Shown here: piece by piece, positions 45,972 through 56,062 of the stretch
Numbering within the stretch: position 1 is the stretch's first letter
Layout: each line of letters starts with the position of its first letter
Assembly (NCBI RefSeq): GCF_003326795.1
Contig: NZ_JPWI01000014.1
Coordinates: forward strand, 1 to 64,000
DNA from: Thalassospira profundimaris
GTDB taxonomy: Bacteria > Pseudomonadota > Alphaproteobacteria > Rhodospirillales > Thalassospiraceae
Reading direction: 5' to 3'
Length of the DNA: 64,000 bases
Notes under the pieces: generated by a model
Told to the model about the DNA's origin: nothing
The model's input: only the letters and a program-made list of their open reading frames with translations
The model's database searches: none
Made by a program: the position numbers and the translations under genes

Positions 45972-46448
45972 ATGCAGATCCGCAAAGGCACTGCCGACGA
46001 CCTTCCGTTCATCCGCGACCTTACCAAACGCGCAACTGACTCAACATATTTCATCGACGGCATGGGCGATTCTGCGGCCAGTCTGGTCGCGCACTATGTC
46101 GAAAAATCGACCGGTGTCTTTGAGCTTGCCCTTGGCAGTGCCAATCACACGGTCTATGTCGCCACCAAGGACGACACCCTTCTGGGCTATGTAATTGCCA
46201 TCCATGATGTTCCTGAAATCGACTGGATCATGGTCGATCCGGCATCCCATGGCAGTGGTGCAGGCAAGGCATTGATGATCGCAGCCCTTGATGCGCTGGC
46301 CGAAAAAGGTGCACGCACCAATGTACGCCTGACAGTCGTTGCCCATAATGAACGCGCCAAGGCCTTTTACCGCAAATTCGGCTTCCTTGTGACTGGCCCG
46401 GTGCCCGATCGCGATATCCCGACTGTGGAAATGCAGCGCGCTGCCTGA
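45972..46448 (+). CDS. GNAT family N-acetyltransferase
   Basis: A 158-aa acetyltransferase fold. The acetyl-CoA-binding region is at about 85-110 (IDWIMVDPASHGSGAGKALMIAALDAL), a form of the R/Q-x-x-G-x-G/A loop with S-H-G-S-G-A-G. The closing strand is ERAKAFYRKFGFLVTGPVP. The acceptor substrate is unknown. A plausible stand-alone gene with a poor ribosome binding site. Confidence 0.85.
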   Translation: MQIRKGTADDLPFIRDLTKRATDSTYFIDGMGDSAASLVAHYVEKSTGVFELALGSANHTVYVATKDDTLLGYVIAIHDVPEIDWIMVDPASHGSGAGKALMIAALDALAEKGARTNVRLTVVAHNERAKAFYRKFGFLVTGPVPDRDIPTVEMQRAA

Positions 46449-46611
46449 CGCAGCAGAAACTGCGCTAACCCGCTTTGTCGAAACCGTATAAAAATCCGCT
46501 TTTGCAAAGTCTTATCTTGCAAAAGTGGACAGTTCCCTGCCAAATATATTTGCACGCATTACGGGATTATCTTGCGCAAGCACCAAACAAAAATATATGC
46601 GGGACCATACA

Positions 46612-46980
46612 ATGACCGACACAAACTCTGTAAGCATTGAAACCACCGGAGACGAAGGTTTCACCGGAAACATTCGTCTGATCTATATCCTTTATCTTGT
46701 CGGGATTGTGCTCCCGCTGGTGGGGCTGGTTGGCTTGATCTTTGCCTATGTGAAAAAAGGCGATGCACCGGAATGGGCGAAAACCCATTACCGTTTCCTG
46801 ATCCGGACCTTCTGGATTTACATACTTTACATCGTGGTTGGCTCAATCACCTCGATGATCATCATCGGCTGGTTCATTCTGCTGGCAGCCTTGGTCTGGT
46901 TCATCATTCGCATGGTGAAGGGTCTGAACGGTCTGCGCACCGGTGTTCCCCATCCGAACCCGACCGGCTGGATGATCTGA
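46612..46980 (+). CDS. Small membrane protein, DUF4870/COG3671-like
   Basis: A 122-aa inner-membrane protein with three hydrophobic spans (about 25-45, 62-82, 85-100), beginning with a short acidic tail. The pattern YILYLVGIVLPLVGLVGLIFAYVKKGDAPEWAKTHYRF followed by paired spans is that of DUF4870/COG3671 proteins; their role is unknown. Starts at 46597 or 46612 are both possible; GGGA favours 46612. A bidirectional terminator follows. Confidence 0.75.
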   Translation: MTDTNSVSIETTGDEGFTGNIRLIYILYLVGIVLPLVGLVGLIFAYVKKGDAPEWAKTHYRFLIRTFWIYILYIVVGSITSMIIIGWFILLAALVWFIIRMVKGLNGLRTGVPHPNPTGWMI

Positions 46981-47015
46981 TTGCGTACCGCCTTGCATTA
47001 TTGAGGTCTGAGACC

Positions 47016-47044
47016 AAAAGCCCGGCGATATCTGCCGGGCTTTT
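47016..47044. terminator. Bidirectional terminator
   Basis: AAAAGCCCGGC at 47016-47026 pairs with GCCGGGCTTTT at 47034-47044. It separates the small membrane protein gene from the converging VOC gene. Confidence 0.88.
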
Positions 47045-47045
47045 G

Positions 47046-47399
47046 TCATTTATGTTCCAGAATATTGACCAGCTTCCCGAATGGGTCCCGGACATAGAAC
47101 CGCCGCACACCCCACGGCTCGTCCGCCGGGCCATATTCGATCCTGATCCCGGCATCGGTCATTTTACCCAGCATTTCATCAAGGTTATCGACCTCGATTG
47201 ACATTTCGGGGACCGGAGTGCCTGAGCCGCCTTCGGTGGCGAAGTTGACTTGCGTCGTCATGGTCTGACCGGCAACCGCAAAGGTTCTGATCCAGCCATG
47301 ATCCATCACGGTATCAAGGCCAAGGATATCCTCGTAAAAACTTACCGCCTTGGCGATGTCGTCAACCGCGAAATTTGCAACAATGCGTTTAACAGCCAT
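47046..47399 (-). CDS. VOC (glyoxalase/bleomycin-resistance) family protein
   Basis: A 117-aa single VOC fold: IVANFAVDDIAKAVSFYEDILGL at the start, then SIEVDNLDEMLGKMTDAGI, and VRRFYVRDPFGKLVNILEH at the end. Glu/His ligands are partly present (E115 and H116 near the C terminus), so it may bind a metal, but its substrate is unknown. It starts 14 nt after the glutamate-synthase-like gene on the same strand, forming an operon. The ATG at 47399 is preferred to a TTG four codons upstream. Confidence 0.85.
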   Translation of the reverse strand: MAVKRIVANFAVDDIAKAVSFYEDILGLDTVMDHGWIRTFAVAGQTMTTQVNFATEGGSGTPVPEMSIEVDNLDEMLGKMTDAGIRIEYGPADEPWGVRRFYVRDPFGKLVNILEHK

Positions 47400-47413
47400 G
47401 GGAATTTCCAATC

Positions 47414-49087
47414 CTATTGGGCAGCTTTGCTGACTTCTTCGGCATGTCGCTTATAGGGCCCAAACGGGATTTCCTTGGGCGCAAAGGTTTCCGCAGATGC
47501 CCTGCCCCAACGCGAATGCCATTCCGCCAGTTCCGGAGTCTCGGTCTCGGCAACAAGGAAACCTTCGGGCAGGTATGGATAGGCTTCGTTGCCATCAAGA
47601 AACTCATTGTCCTTTTGGCGGACCATGAAGTGATAGGGCATGAAGTTGCGCGGATCGGTCAGGCCAGCCGCACCGGTGATTTCGGCCAGCGCATGCATGG
47701 TGTTTTTGTGGAACCGTGCGACGCGTTCGCTTTTATCCTCGGGCACCAGGGCGCGTTGGCGGATTTTATCCTGTGTCGCGATGCCCACCGGACAGCAGTT
47801 GGTGTGACAGCTTTGCGCCTGAATACAGCCCAGTGCAAACATGAAGCCGCGCGCGGCATTACACCAGTCCGCCCCAAGGGCAAGGGTACGCGCAATATCA
47901 AAGGCCGAAACGATTTTACCCGCGGCACCGATTTTGATCTGATCGCGAAGCCCCGCCCCACGAAGGGCATTATGAACAAAGGTAAGCCCTTCCTGCATCG
48001 GCATGCCGACACGGTTGGCGAATTCAACCGGAGCTGCACCGGTGCCGCCTTCCTTGCCGTCAACCACAATGAAATCAGGCGTGATACCGGTTTTGAGCAT
48101 CGCCTTGACGATGGACATGAATTCACGGCGATGCCCGATACAGAGTTTGAACCCAACCGGCTTGCCGCCGGAAAGATCGCGCAGCTTGCCGATGAATTCC
48201 ATCAAGCCAATCGGGGTTGAGAATGTGCTGTGTGCCGAGGGCGAAACACAGTCCCGGCCCATCGGAATGCCACGGGCCTCGGCAATTTCGGCTGTGATCT
48301 TGGCCGCGGGCAACATGCCGCCATGACCGGGCTTTGCCCCTTGGCTGAGTTTAAGCTCGATCATTTTGACCTGCGGGTCAGAGGCAGTCTTGGCAAATTT
48401 TTCCTCGGAAAATGTGCCGTCATCATTGCGCGCCCCGAAATAGCCCGATGCCACCTGATAGATCAGATCACCACCGCCTTCGCGGTGATAGCGTGAAATG
48501 CTGCCTTCGCCGGTATCATGGGCAAAGCCACCCTTTTTCGCCCCCTTGTTGAGCGCAAGGATCGCGTTGCCCGACAGCGCACCAAAACTCATGGCCGAGA
48601 TGTTATAAAGGCTGCAATCATAGGGCTGTTTGCAATGCGGGCCGCCAACACGCACCCGGAAATCGGTATCGGTGATGTGGGTCGGGGCGACAGAATGTGT
48701 AATCCAGGAATAGCCGGATTTATAGACATCCTCGATGGTACCAAACGGACGTTTGTCTTCGACGCCCTTGGCACGCTGATAGACAAGGCCACGGGCCTGA
48801 CGGCTGAACGGGATTTCGTCCTGATCGCTTTCCAGAAGATACTGGCGGATTTCCGGGCGGAAGCTTTCAAGGATAAAGCGGATATGTGCGCTTATGGGAT
48901 AGTTGCGCAGGATGGAATGCCTGGTCTGGTGCAGGTCATGAATACCGACCAGAAACAGCAAACCAAATATGACCGCTGGCACCCAGAACCAGCCATCAAC
49001 CGCCCCGGCAAAAATCACGGAAATCACTGTCAAAAGCGCAACGCCGATAATGACAAAATAGCGCTGGTTCAAAATGAAGAATTTCAC
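47414..49087 (-). CDS. Membrane-anchored FMN-binding glutamate-synthase-like protein
   Basis: A 557-aa protein matching the central/FMN part of the glutamate synthase large subunit (COG0069) without the glutaminase domain. Two N-terminal membrane spans (residues 5-48) are followed by the enzyme domain: NISAMSFGALSGNAILALNKGAKKG, KLSQGAKPGHGGMLPAAKI, the DFIVVDGKEGGTGAAP loop and GKIVSAFDIARTLALGAD. A cysteine cluster near residue 440 (CIQAQSCHTNCCPVGIATQ) fits the [3Fe-4S] site. These stand-alone proteins are common, but their reaction is not settled. The start is GTG at 49087 with a GGATGAG before it. Upstream gene of the VOC pair. Confidence 0.85.
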   Translation of the reverse strand: MKFFILNQRYFVIIGVALLTVISVIFAGAVDGWFWVPAVIFGLLFLVGIHDLHQTRHSILRNYPISAHIRFILESFRPEIRQYLLESDQDEIPFSRQARGLVYQRAKGVEDKRPFGTIEDVYKSGYSWITHSVAPTHITDTDFRVRVGGPHCKQPYDCSLYNISAMSFGALSGNAILALNKGAKKGGFAHDTGEGSISRYHREGGGDLIYQVASGYFGARNDDGTFSEEKFAKTASDPQVKMIELKLSQGAKPGHGGMLPAAKITAEIAEARGIPMGRDCVSPSAHSTFSTPIGLMEFIGKLRDLSGGKPVGFKLCIGHRREFMSIVKAMLKTGITPDFIVVDGKEGGTGAAPVEFANRVGMPMQEGLTFVHNALRGAGLRDQIKIGAAGKIVSAFDIARTLALGADWCNAARGFMFALGCIQAQSCHTNCCPVGIATQDKIRQRALVPEDKSERVARFHKNTMHALAEITGAAGLTDPRNFMPYHFMVRQKDNEFLDGNEAYPYLPEGFLVAETETPELAEWHSRWGRASAETFAPKEIPFGPYKRHAEEVSKAAQ

Positions 49088-49283
49088 GGTGCTCTCATCC
49101 TGTCTGTTCAGGTCGGCCTGATTGATCCCGGATCACCGCCTTTGCGGGAAGGCTTTGGCAACCCGATCCTTGATTGAAGCATTGCTTGTGATCATCCCTG
49201 ATTTGAGCGCGCTCCTCAATGACAATGTCGTTGATTATCAAAGAAGTCCCCATAATCCATCCATGTAGGGACGATCCTTGCAA

Positions 49284-49389
49284 CATCAAGAAAAATGCCG
49301 CCCAGAAGGTAAACTCCGGGCGGCAAAGTTTCTAGCAGGGAGGTATTGGACCAGAAACACCGAAGACTTGGGGGAAACGGTGTTTCTGG
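49284..49389 (-). terminator. 3'-UTR double hairpin and terminator of the oxoprolinase operon
   Basis: Reading on the minus strand from the stop at 49421, the first hairpin has a perfect 12-bp stem (49378-49389 with 49351-49362) and a 15-nt loop. The second (GCCGCCC at 49297-49303 with GGGCGGC at 49318-49324) is followed by ATTTTTCTTG and is the terminator proper. The 333-base gap 49088-49420 holds nothing else recognisable apart from the leader of the GTG-start gene. Confidence 0.75.
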
Positions 49390-49420
49390 TCTGGTCGGAT
49401 GATGGGGTTGGCAATGGCCC

Positions 49421-52400
49421 TTAGGCCTTACCGTAACCGCCACCGCCCGGGGTTTCGATGATGAAGACATCACCCGGATGCATTTGGGCACCATCGGTTC
49501 CTTTAAGCTCGATCACCGTACCATCGACACGTTCGATGGCGTTGCGGCCAAGCTTGCCCGGTTCACCACCCGCAACCGCCTGATTAGGCACGCGACGGTG
49601 GTTGGACAGGATCGATGCGGTCATATCTTCGAGGAAGCGGACACGACGGGTCGTGCCATCGCCGCCCTTGAACTTGCCGTTACCACCCGAACCCTTGCGG
49701 ATTTCAAAGCTTTCGAGCATTACCGGGAAGCGCCATTCAAGGACTTCCGGGTCGGTCAGGCGCGAGTTGGTCATATGGGTATGAACACCGCTGGTCCCGT
49801 CAAAGTCAGGACCGGCACCCGAACCACCGCAGATGGTTTCATAATACTGATGCGTATCATTGCCCCAGGTGAAGTTGTTCATGGTCCCTTGCGCACCCGA
49901 CATGACGCCAAGGGCGGCATAAAGGGTGTCGGTGACATGCTGTGATGTTTCAACGTTACCGGCAACAACGGCGGCCGGATAACGCGGGTTGAGCATGGAA
50001 CCTTCGGGCACGATCAGATTAACCGGCTTCAGGCACCCGGCATTAAGCGGAATGTCATCGTCCACAAGCGTTCTGAAGACATAAAGAACCGCTGCACGGG
50101 TCACAGCCGATGGTGCGTTGAAGTTGTTATCAAGCTGATCGGACGTGCCGGTGAAATCAACTGTCGCCGAACGGGTTTCCTTGTGGATGGTGACCTTGGC
50201 CTTTACGACCGCACCATTGTCCATCTCGTAAGAAAACTCGCCATCTTTGAGCACGTCAATCACACGACGAACGCTTTCTTCGGCATTGTCCTGAACATGG
50301 CCCATATAGGCATGAACAACATCAAGGCCAAAGTGATCGACCATCTTGCGCAGTTCCTGCACGCCTTTTTCGTTAGCCGCAATCTGTGCGCGCAGATCGG
50401 CGATGTTCTGATACGGGTTGCGGGCCGGGTATTTCGCCCCTTCAAGAAGGGCCGTCAGGCCATCTTCGTCAAATTTGCCCTGATCAACCAGTTTGAAGTT
50501 ATCGATCAGAACGCCTTCTTCTTCGAGAATACGGGAATTCGGGGCCATCGAACCCGGGGTAATCCCGCCGACATCGGCATGGTGACCACGCGATGCGACA
50601 TAGAACAGGATGTCCTTGCCATCATCACCAAAGACCGGGGTGATCAGGGTGATGTCGGGAAGATGCGTACCACCATTATACGGGTCATTGAGCATATAGA
50701 CATCGCCCGGCTTCATAACACCGACATTGTTGCGCATGACGGCCTGAACCGACTCACCCATCGATCCCAGATGGACCGGCATATGCGGTGCGTTGGCGAT
50801 CAGCTGACCTTCCTGATCAAACAGCGCGCATGAGAAGTCCAGACGTTCCTTGATGTTTACCGAATACGAGGTGTTGGCAAGGGTTACACCCATCTGCTCG
50901 GCAATGTTCATGAACAGGTTGTTGAAGACTTCAAGCATCACCGGATCAGCCTGCGTGCCGATGGCTTCGGAACGTTTCATGGCGACAACACGGTTCAGGA
51001 CCAGATGGTCACGACCATTGACCTTGGCTTCCCAGCCCGGATCAATCACGGTGGTGCCGACCGGTTCGACGATGACCGCCGGGCCACGCACAACCGCACC
51101 CGGTTTCAGGTCTTCGCGCTTGTAAAACGGGGTGTCCTCGATCTTGCCATCAAAGACGACCGGACGCGTTGCCAATGCGCTGATCGCAACATTGTCACCT
51201 GTGACTTCGGCTTCGGTATCGGGAAGGCTTTGGGTTTCACCAATGGCTTCGACCGCAACCGCTTCGACGACCAGCGGCTTTTCATCCATGACAAAGCCAT
51301 AGCGCTGCTTGTGCTGTTCTTCGAACTGCGCCTTGATGGCATCAACATCACCGAAATCAACGATCAGCGGCGTATCGGTGCCGTCATAACGCAGATGCAG
51401 CTTTTTGAGCATGGTGATCTTGGTATCCGGGATGCCCTGTTCGTGCAATTCGGCACGGGCATCAACGGCAAGATTGTCAAGCTGCTCATCCAGACCGGCA
51501 AGCGCGTCAGACGCCAGTTTCGCCTCGACCGCCTGTTCGCGCATCGCACGAATATCGGCAAGGCCCATGCCATAAGCCGACAGAACACCGGCGAACGGAT
51601 GGACAAACACCTTGGTCATGCCAAGGGTATCCGCCACCTGACAGGCATGCTGACCACCGGCACCGCCGAAGCATTGCAGGATATAGTCGGTCACGTCATA
51701 GCCGCGCTGAACCGAGATCTGCTTGATCGCGTTTGCCATGTTTTCAACTGCAATACGCAGGAAACCCTCGGCGACTTCTTCGGGCGTGCGGGCCTGACCG
51801 GTGCTTTCCTTGATCTTGGCAGCCATGGCTTCGAAACCAACACGAACCGCATCGGCATCAAGCGGCTCATTGCCTTCGGGGCCAAAGACATTCGGGAAGA
51901 AGTCCGGCTGAACCTTGCCCAGCATGACGTTGATATCGGTAACCGCAAGCGGACCGCCACGACGATAGGCCGCAGGACCCGGATTTGCACCGGCACTGTC
52001 CGGACCCACACGGAAACGCGCGCCATCGAAATGCAGGATCGAACCGCCACCGGCCGCAACCGTATGGATTTTCATCATCGGTGCGCGCATACGAACGCCG
52101 GCAACCTGGGTTTCGAAATCACGTTCATATTCGCCGTCATAATGCGAAACGTCGGTCGACGTGCCGCCCATGTCAAAACCGATGACCTGTTTGAAGCCAT
52201 CCATTTCTGCGGTACGGACCATGCCGACAACACCGCCAGCCGGACCGGACAGGATCGCATCCTTGCCCTGGAACTTGGCCGCATCGGTCAGGCCACCATT
52301 GGACTGCATGAACATCAGCTTCACACCACCAAGTTCGGCGGCAACCTGATCAACATAGCGACGCAGGATCGGCGACAGGTACGCATCAACAACCGTGGTA

Positions 52401-53062
52401 TCACCGCGCGAAACCAGCTTCATCAGCGGGCTGACTTCGTGACTGACGGAAACCTGGGTAAAGCCGACTTCACGGGCAATTTCGGCCGCCGCATTTTCAT
52501 GGGCGGTATAGCGATAGCCATGCATGAAGACGATGGCACAGGCACGAATGCCGCTATCGAACGCCGCCTGAAGATCTTTACGCAAATTGTCCCGATCAAG
52601 CGGGGTCAGCTCAGCCCCCTGGGCGTCGAAACGACCATCGGCCTCAATCACGGTTTCATACAGAGTTTCTGGCAACTTGATATTGCGATCAAACAGACGC
52701 GGGCGGTTCTGATAAGCCAGACGCAGCGCATCGCGGAAACCCTTGGTGGTAACCAGAACCGTGCGATCGCCCTTACGTTCAAGAAGCGCGTTGGTCGCAA
52801 CGGTGGTGCCCATTTTGACAGCTTCGATTTTCTCGGCCGGGATTTTCTCGCCTGCCGGAACTTCAAGAAGTTCACGAATGCCCTGAATGGCTGCATCGCG
52901 ATAGCGTTCCGGGTTTTCCGACAGCAGCTTGTGGGTGACAAGCGAACCATCGGGCTTGCGGGCCACGATATCGGTAAAGGTACCGCCGCGATCAATCCAG
53001 AACTGCCATTTCGGCTGACCCGATGTCTGCGAGGCGGGGGAATTTTGGTCGTGAGAAGCCAT
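49421..53062 (-). CDS. Fused hydantoinase A/B protein, probable 5-oxoprolinase (ATP-hydrolysing)
   Basis: A 1213-aa cytosolic enzyme combining both halves that are separate in many bacteria. The N-terminal HyuA part (about 15-690) opens with the ATP-binding [18 protein letters not shown] and has [16 protein letters not shown] and [13 protein letters not shown]. The C-terminal HyuB part (about 710-1210) has [31 protein letters not shown] and the glycine-rich end [10 protein letters not shown]. This fused layout and length match eukaryotic-type OplAH, which opens pyroglutamate to glutamate; hydantoinase cannot be excluded. GGAG 8 nt before the ATG at 53062 fixes the start. It lies 68 nt after the TRAP dctM gene on the same strand, suggesting the TRAP imports its substrate. 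Confidence 0.88.
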   Translation of the reverse strand: MASHDQNSPASQTSGQPKWQFWIDRGGTFTDIVARKPDGSLVTHKLLSENPERYRDAAIQGIRELLEVPAGEKIPAEKIEAVKMGTTVATNALLERKGDRTVLVTTKGFRDALRLAYQNRPRLFDRNIKLPETLYETVIEADGRFDAQGAELTPLDRDNLRKDLQAAFDSGIRACAIVFMHGYRYTAHENAAAEIAREVGFTQVSVSHEVSPLMKLVSRGDTTVVDAYLSPILRRYVDQVAAELGGVKLMFMQSNGGLTDAAKFQGKDAILSGPAGGVVGMVRTAEMDGFKQVIGFDMGGTSTDVSHYDGEYERDFETQVAGVRMRAPMMKIHTVAAGGGSILHFDGARFRVGPDSAGANPGPAAYRRGGPLAVTDINVMLGKVQPDFFPNVFGPEGNEPLDADAVRVGFEAMAAKIKESTGQARTPEEVAEGFLRIAVENMANAIKQISVQRGYDVTDYILQCFGGAGGQHACQVADTLGMTKVFVHPFAGVLSAYGMGLADIRAMREQAVEAKLASDALAGLDEQLDNLAVDARAELHEQGIPDTKITMLKKLHLRYDGTDTPLIVDFGDVDAIKAQFEEQHKQRYGFVMDEKPLVVEAVAVEAIGETQSLPDTEAEVTGDNVAISALATRPVVFDGKIEDTPFYKREDLKPGAVVRGPAVIVEPVGTTVIDPGWEAKVNGRDHLVLNRVVAMKRSEAIGTQADPVMLEVFNNLFMNIAEQMGVTLANTSYSVNIKERLDFSCALFDQEGQLIANAPHMPVHLGSMGESVQAVMRNNVGVMKPGDVYMLNDPYNGGTHLPDITLITPVFGDDGKDILFYVASRGHHADVGGITPGSMAPNSRILEEEGVLIDNFKLVDQGKFDEDGLTALLEGAKYPARNPYQNIADLRAQIAANEKGVQELRKMVDHFGLDVVHAYMGHVQDNAEESVRRVIDVLKDGEFSYEMDNGAVVKAKVTIHKETRSATVDFTGTSDQLDNNFNAPSAVTRAAVLYVFRTLVDDDIPLNAGCLKPVNLIVPEGSMLNPRYPAAVVAGNVETSQHVTDTLYAALGVMSGAQGTMNNFTWGNDTHQYYETICGGSGAGPDFDGTSGVHTHMTNSRLTDPEVLEWRFPVMLESFEIRKGSGGNGKFKGGDGTTRRVRFLEDMTASILSNHRRVPNQAVAGGEPGKLGRNAIERVDGTVIELKGTDGAQMHPGDVFIIETPGGGGYGKA

Positions 53063-53130
53063 GATGCTTACTCCTTGGGCATCTGTAGTCATAAAAATCT
53101 GTACGAACGATCAGCTATTTCAAAAGCCGG

Positions 53131-54432
53131 TTAGCCATTCATTTGCCGGGGCAGCCATGTTGCGATTTCCGGGAAGACCGTAATCAGCAAGACAGCAAGC
53201 AACAGCAGGAAGAAGAACGGCAAGGCAGCCAGTGCAATGGCAAACAGGTTCTTGCCTGTCAGGCCTTGCAAAACGAAAAGGTTGAAACCGACGGGCGGGG
53301 TGATCTGCGACATTTCGACCACCAGCACCACATAGATACCAAACCACAACAAGTCGATCCCGGCAGCCTGAACCATCGGCAGGATGACCGAGGTGGTCAG
53401 AACCACCACCGAAATCCCGTCAAGGAAACAACCCAGAACAATGAAGAACACGGTCAATGCTGCCAGAAGCGCATAGGGCGACAGATCCATCTGCGCGATC
53501 CATGCGGCCAGTTCGCGCGGGATACCGGTAAAGCCCATGGCAACAGTCAGTACCGCTGCCCCTGCGAGGATAAAGCAGATCATGCACGATGTGCGGGTCG
53601 CCCCCATGATGCCTTCGATCAGGCTTTCGCGGGTCAAAGAGCCACTTAATCGTGACAGGATCAGCGCACCAACCACGCCAAAGGCCGCAGCCTCGGTCGG
53701 GGTGGCGATCCCCCCATAGATCGATCCGATAACGGCCGAGATCAGCAAGATCACCGGGATCAGACGGCCCGAAGCGCGGACTTTTTCGCCAAACGGAATG
53801 CTGGGTGCGGCTGGCGGCATCTTGTCCTTGTTTACGGTGGCCCAGATGCCAACGAAGCTCATGAACAGGATGATCAGCATGACACCGGGCAAAACGCCGG
53901 CAATGAACAGACGGGCAATCGACAGTTCGGCCGATACGCCATAAACAATCAGAATGATCGACGGCGGGATCAGAAGACCCAGAGTACCCGACCCGGCCAG
54001 CGTGCCAAGGATCAGTTTGTCGGCATAGCCCTGCTTGCGCAGTTCGGGGATCGACATGCGTCCGATGGTCGCCGCCGTTGCCGCAGACGAACCCGATACA
54101 GCAGCAAAGATGCCACAGCCCAGAATATTCACATGCAACAGACGACCCGGCAGCTTGTTCAGCCAGGGCGCAAGACCGGTGAACATGTCTTCGGACAGGC
54201 GCGACCGGAAAAGGATTTCACCCATCCAGATAAACAGCGGCAGTGGCGCCAGCGACCAGGTCGCAAGGCTTGCCCATGCGGTCGTTGCGATGATCGGACC
54301 AGTCTGTGCACTGGTAAAGAAATCAAGGGCGAATACGCCAATCGCAAACAATGACAGAGCAACCCACAAACCTGCACCAAGGAACAGGAACAGAAGCCCC
54401 ATCAGGACAAGGCCAATTTCAAGTACTTCCAT
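53131..54432 (-). CDS. TRAP transporter large permease (DctM family)
   Basis: A 433-aa inner-membrane subunit with about 12 hydrophobic spans. Classical DctM motifs are present: PLPLFIWMGEILF, GSGTLGLLIPPSIILIVYG near residue 145, and ATPTEAAAFGVVGALIL near residue 240. It is the third gene of the DctP-DctQ-DctM set, 9 nt after dctQ, and is followed by the fused oxoprolinase gene. The set is distinct from the first TRAP system in the window, whose receptor is of another subgroup. Confidence 0.93.
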   Translation of the reverse strand: MEVLEIGLVLMGLLFLFLGAGLWVALSLFAIGVFALDFFTSAQTGPIIATTAWASLATWSLAPLPLFIWMGEILFRSRLSEDMFTGLAPWLNKLPGRLLHVNILGCGIFAAVSGSSAATAATIGRMSIPELRKQGYADKLILGTLAGSGTLGLLIPPSIILIVYGVSAELSIARLFIAGVLPGVMLIILFMSFVGIWATVNKDKMPPAAPSIPFGEKVRASGRLIPVILLISAVIGSIYGGIATPTEAAAFGVVGALILSRLSGSLTRESLIEGIMGATRTSCMICFILAGAAVLTVAMGFTGIPRELAAWIAQMDLSPYALLAALTVFFIVLGCFLDGISVVVLTTSVILPMVQAAGIDLLWFGIYVVLVVEMSQITPPVGFNLFVLQGLTGKNLFAIALAALPFFFLLLLAVLLITVFPEIATWLPRQMNG

Positions 54433-54441
54433 GACCGTCCC

Positions 54442-54954
54442 CTATTCGTTCAGTTCGTTGGCTTCGCCGAGGGCGAAGGCAGGTTTGCGACCAACAACGG
54501 TATCGACCAGTGCTTCGATCATACCGACGGTAAAGACGATCAGGCCAAAGGCCATTGCCGCTTGCGGGATCCAGAGCGGGAAGGCGAGAACGCCTGGCGA
54601 CGTATCACCGTAGGAAAAGCTCTCTTCGGCAAGAACCGTCATCCACCATGCGAAGTAACCGCCAAGGAAGGTTGCAGCCAGAAGCGTGATGCTTTCGATC
54701 ACCCGGCGCAGACCACCGCGCAGATGGGACAAAACAATCATCACCCGAATATGGGTGCCGGCCCGAAGTGCGGGACCAAGCGCCAGGAACGTTCCCGCCG
54801 CAAGGCAAAAACCTGCGAGTTCGTTGGCGTCATGAACCGCAATTCCGATCAGACGGCCAAGTGATTGCGCCAGAATAAGAAGTGCGATTGCCACCAGGAA
54901 AAATGCAGCCAACCCGGCACTGAACTTAAATAAATAGTCTAGTAATCTGCGCAC
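54442..54954 (-). CDS. TRAP transporter small permease (DctQ family)
   Basis: A 170-aa membrane protein with four hydrophobic spans, the usual DctQ size. The segment HDANELAGFCLAAGTFLALGPALRAGTHIRV is the family core. It begins with GTG at 54954, preceded by GGGGA 5-6 nt upstream; no ATG fits better. It is coupled to dctM by a 9-nt gap and separated from the receptor gene by 133 nt containing a hairpin. Confidence 0.9.
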   Translation of the reverse strand: MRRLLDYLFKFSAGLAAFFLVAIALLILAQSLGRLIGIAVHDANELAGFCLAAGTFLALGPALRAGTHIRVMIVLSHLRGGLRRVIESITLLAATFLGGYFAWWMTVLAEESFSYGDTSPGVLAFPLWIPQAAMAFGLIVFTVGMIEALVDTVVGRKPAFALGEANELNE

Positions 54955-55032
54955 AGCAGTCCCCTTTCCGCCCGCGAAGTCGCGATGGTGGTTGAGCGAT
55001 CCATACGGACAGTAACATTAAAATGTGGGGCT

Positions 55033-55048
55033 TGTCCGGGACCGGACA
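55033..55048 (-). promoter_or_regulatory. Intercistronic hairpin between dctP and dctQ
   Basis: A 7-bp perfect inverted repeat TGTCCGG-GA-CCGGACA, without a T-run, lies 40 nt after the receptor stop. It probably protects the receptor part of the message. Confidence 0.5.
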
Positions 55049-55087
55049 GGGGACGACACCTGCCCGATCCCGAGGAACGAAAGAACC

Positions 55088-56062
55088 TTAGTTCTTGAAA
55101 GCGTCGATGATGGCTTTGCCTTCATCGCCGGTTTTTTCGAGCCAATCGGCAACCATGGTTTCACCAACTTTGGCCAGACCAGCTTTGAGCTCTGCGCTTG
55201 GCGCAGCAACGTTCATACCGTTATCAGCAAGGATTTTCTTCTTTGCTTCGGATTCAGCCATGCTCATTTCCAGACCACGTGCTTCGGCTTTGACCGCGGC
55301 ATCCATGACAGCTTTCTGGGCTTCTGCCGAAAGACGATCAAACGACTTTGCGTTCACGATAACCATGTTTTTCGGAAGCCATGCCTGAACGTCATAGAAG
55401 TTCGAAACAAAGTCCCAGGCCTTGGAGTTCGCACCGGTCGACGGCGAAGTCATCATGGCTTCGACAATACCGGTTGCAAAGGCGGTCGGGATTTCCGGAA
55501 CTTCAACCTGGGTCGCAACCATGCCGGTCAGATCGGCAAGCTGCGAAGTGGTCGAGTTGTAGGCACGGAATTTGATGCCCTTAAGGTCTTCAACCGTGCT
55601 TACCGGATTTGCGGTGTAAAGCCCCTGTGACGGCCACGGAACAGCATAAAGAACTTTCAGACCGTCTTTCGCAAGGGCTGCTTCGATGCCTGCGCGTGAG
55701 ACTTCCCAAAGTTTCTTGGAGTCCTCATAGGAGGTCGCAAGGAACGGGATAGCATCAACGGTATAAATCGGGTTTTCGTTGGCCAGCAGCGAAATCAGTG
55801 TTTCGCCAATCGGAACCAGACCGCGCTGAACCGAACGTTTGATATCAGCATGCTTGAACAGAGAACCACCGGAATGAACGGTGATGGTCAGTTCACCACC
55901 GGACGCATCATTCACGTCCTTGGCAAATTCGATAATGTTCTGGGTGTGGAAGGTCGCATCCGGATACGGCGTCGCCATATCCCATTTTTCAGCAGCAGCC
56001 GCCAGACCGGCGGACATGGTGATGGCTGCGACTGCAACCGTCGAAAGCGCTTTTTTCAGCAT
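55088..56062 (-). CDS. TRAP transporter substrate-binding protein (DctP family), possibly for pyroglutamate
   Basis: A 324-aa periplasmic receptor with a signal peptide ending near residue 24 (LAAAA-EKWDMATPYPD). The ligand-carboxylate arginine is R166 in IKFRAYN; Q146, Y149 and N152 of the WPSQGLYTANP segment lie near the pocket in DctP folds. The classical DctP subgroup includes the Bordetella receptors DctP6 and DctP7 that bind pyroglutamate. Together with the adjacent oxoprolinase gene this makes pyroglutamate a good guess, though it is inference from context only. It leads the operon dctP-dctQ-dctM-oxoprolinase. A regulator gene lies upstream on the same strand with its own terminator. 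Confidence 0.9.
   Translation of the reverse strand: MLKKALSTVAVAAITMSAGLAAAAEKWDMATPYPDATFHTQNIIEFAKDVNDASGGELTITVHSGGSLFKHADIKRSVQRGLVPIGETLISLLANENPIYTVDAIPFLATSYEDSKKLWEVSRAGIEAALAKDGLKVLYAVPWPSQGLYTANPVSTVEDLKGIKFRAYNSTTSQLADLTGMVATQVEVPEIPTAFATGIVEAMMTSPSTGANSKAWDFVSNFYDVQAWLPKNMVIVNAKSFDRLSAEAQKAVMDAAVKAEARGLEMSMAESEAKKKILADNGMNVAAPSAELKAGLAKVGETMVADWLEKTGDEGKAIIDAFKN

Noticed and set aside
51005..53134. A 709-codon open frame antisense to the fused oxoprolinase gene
   Set aside because: It lies entirely opposite a highly conserved gene, has no ribosome binding site or recognisable domain, and its translation is the usual shadow of codon bias in the real gene.
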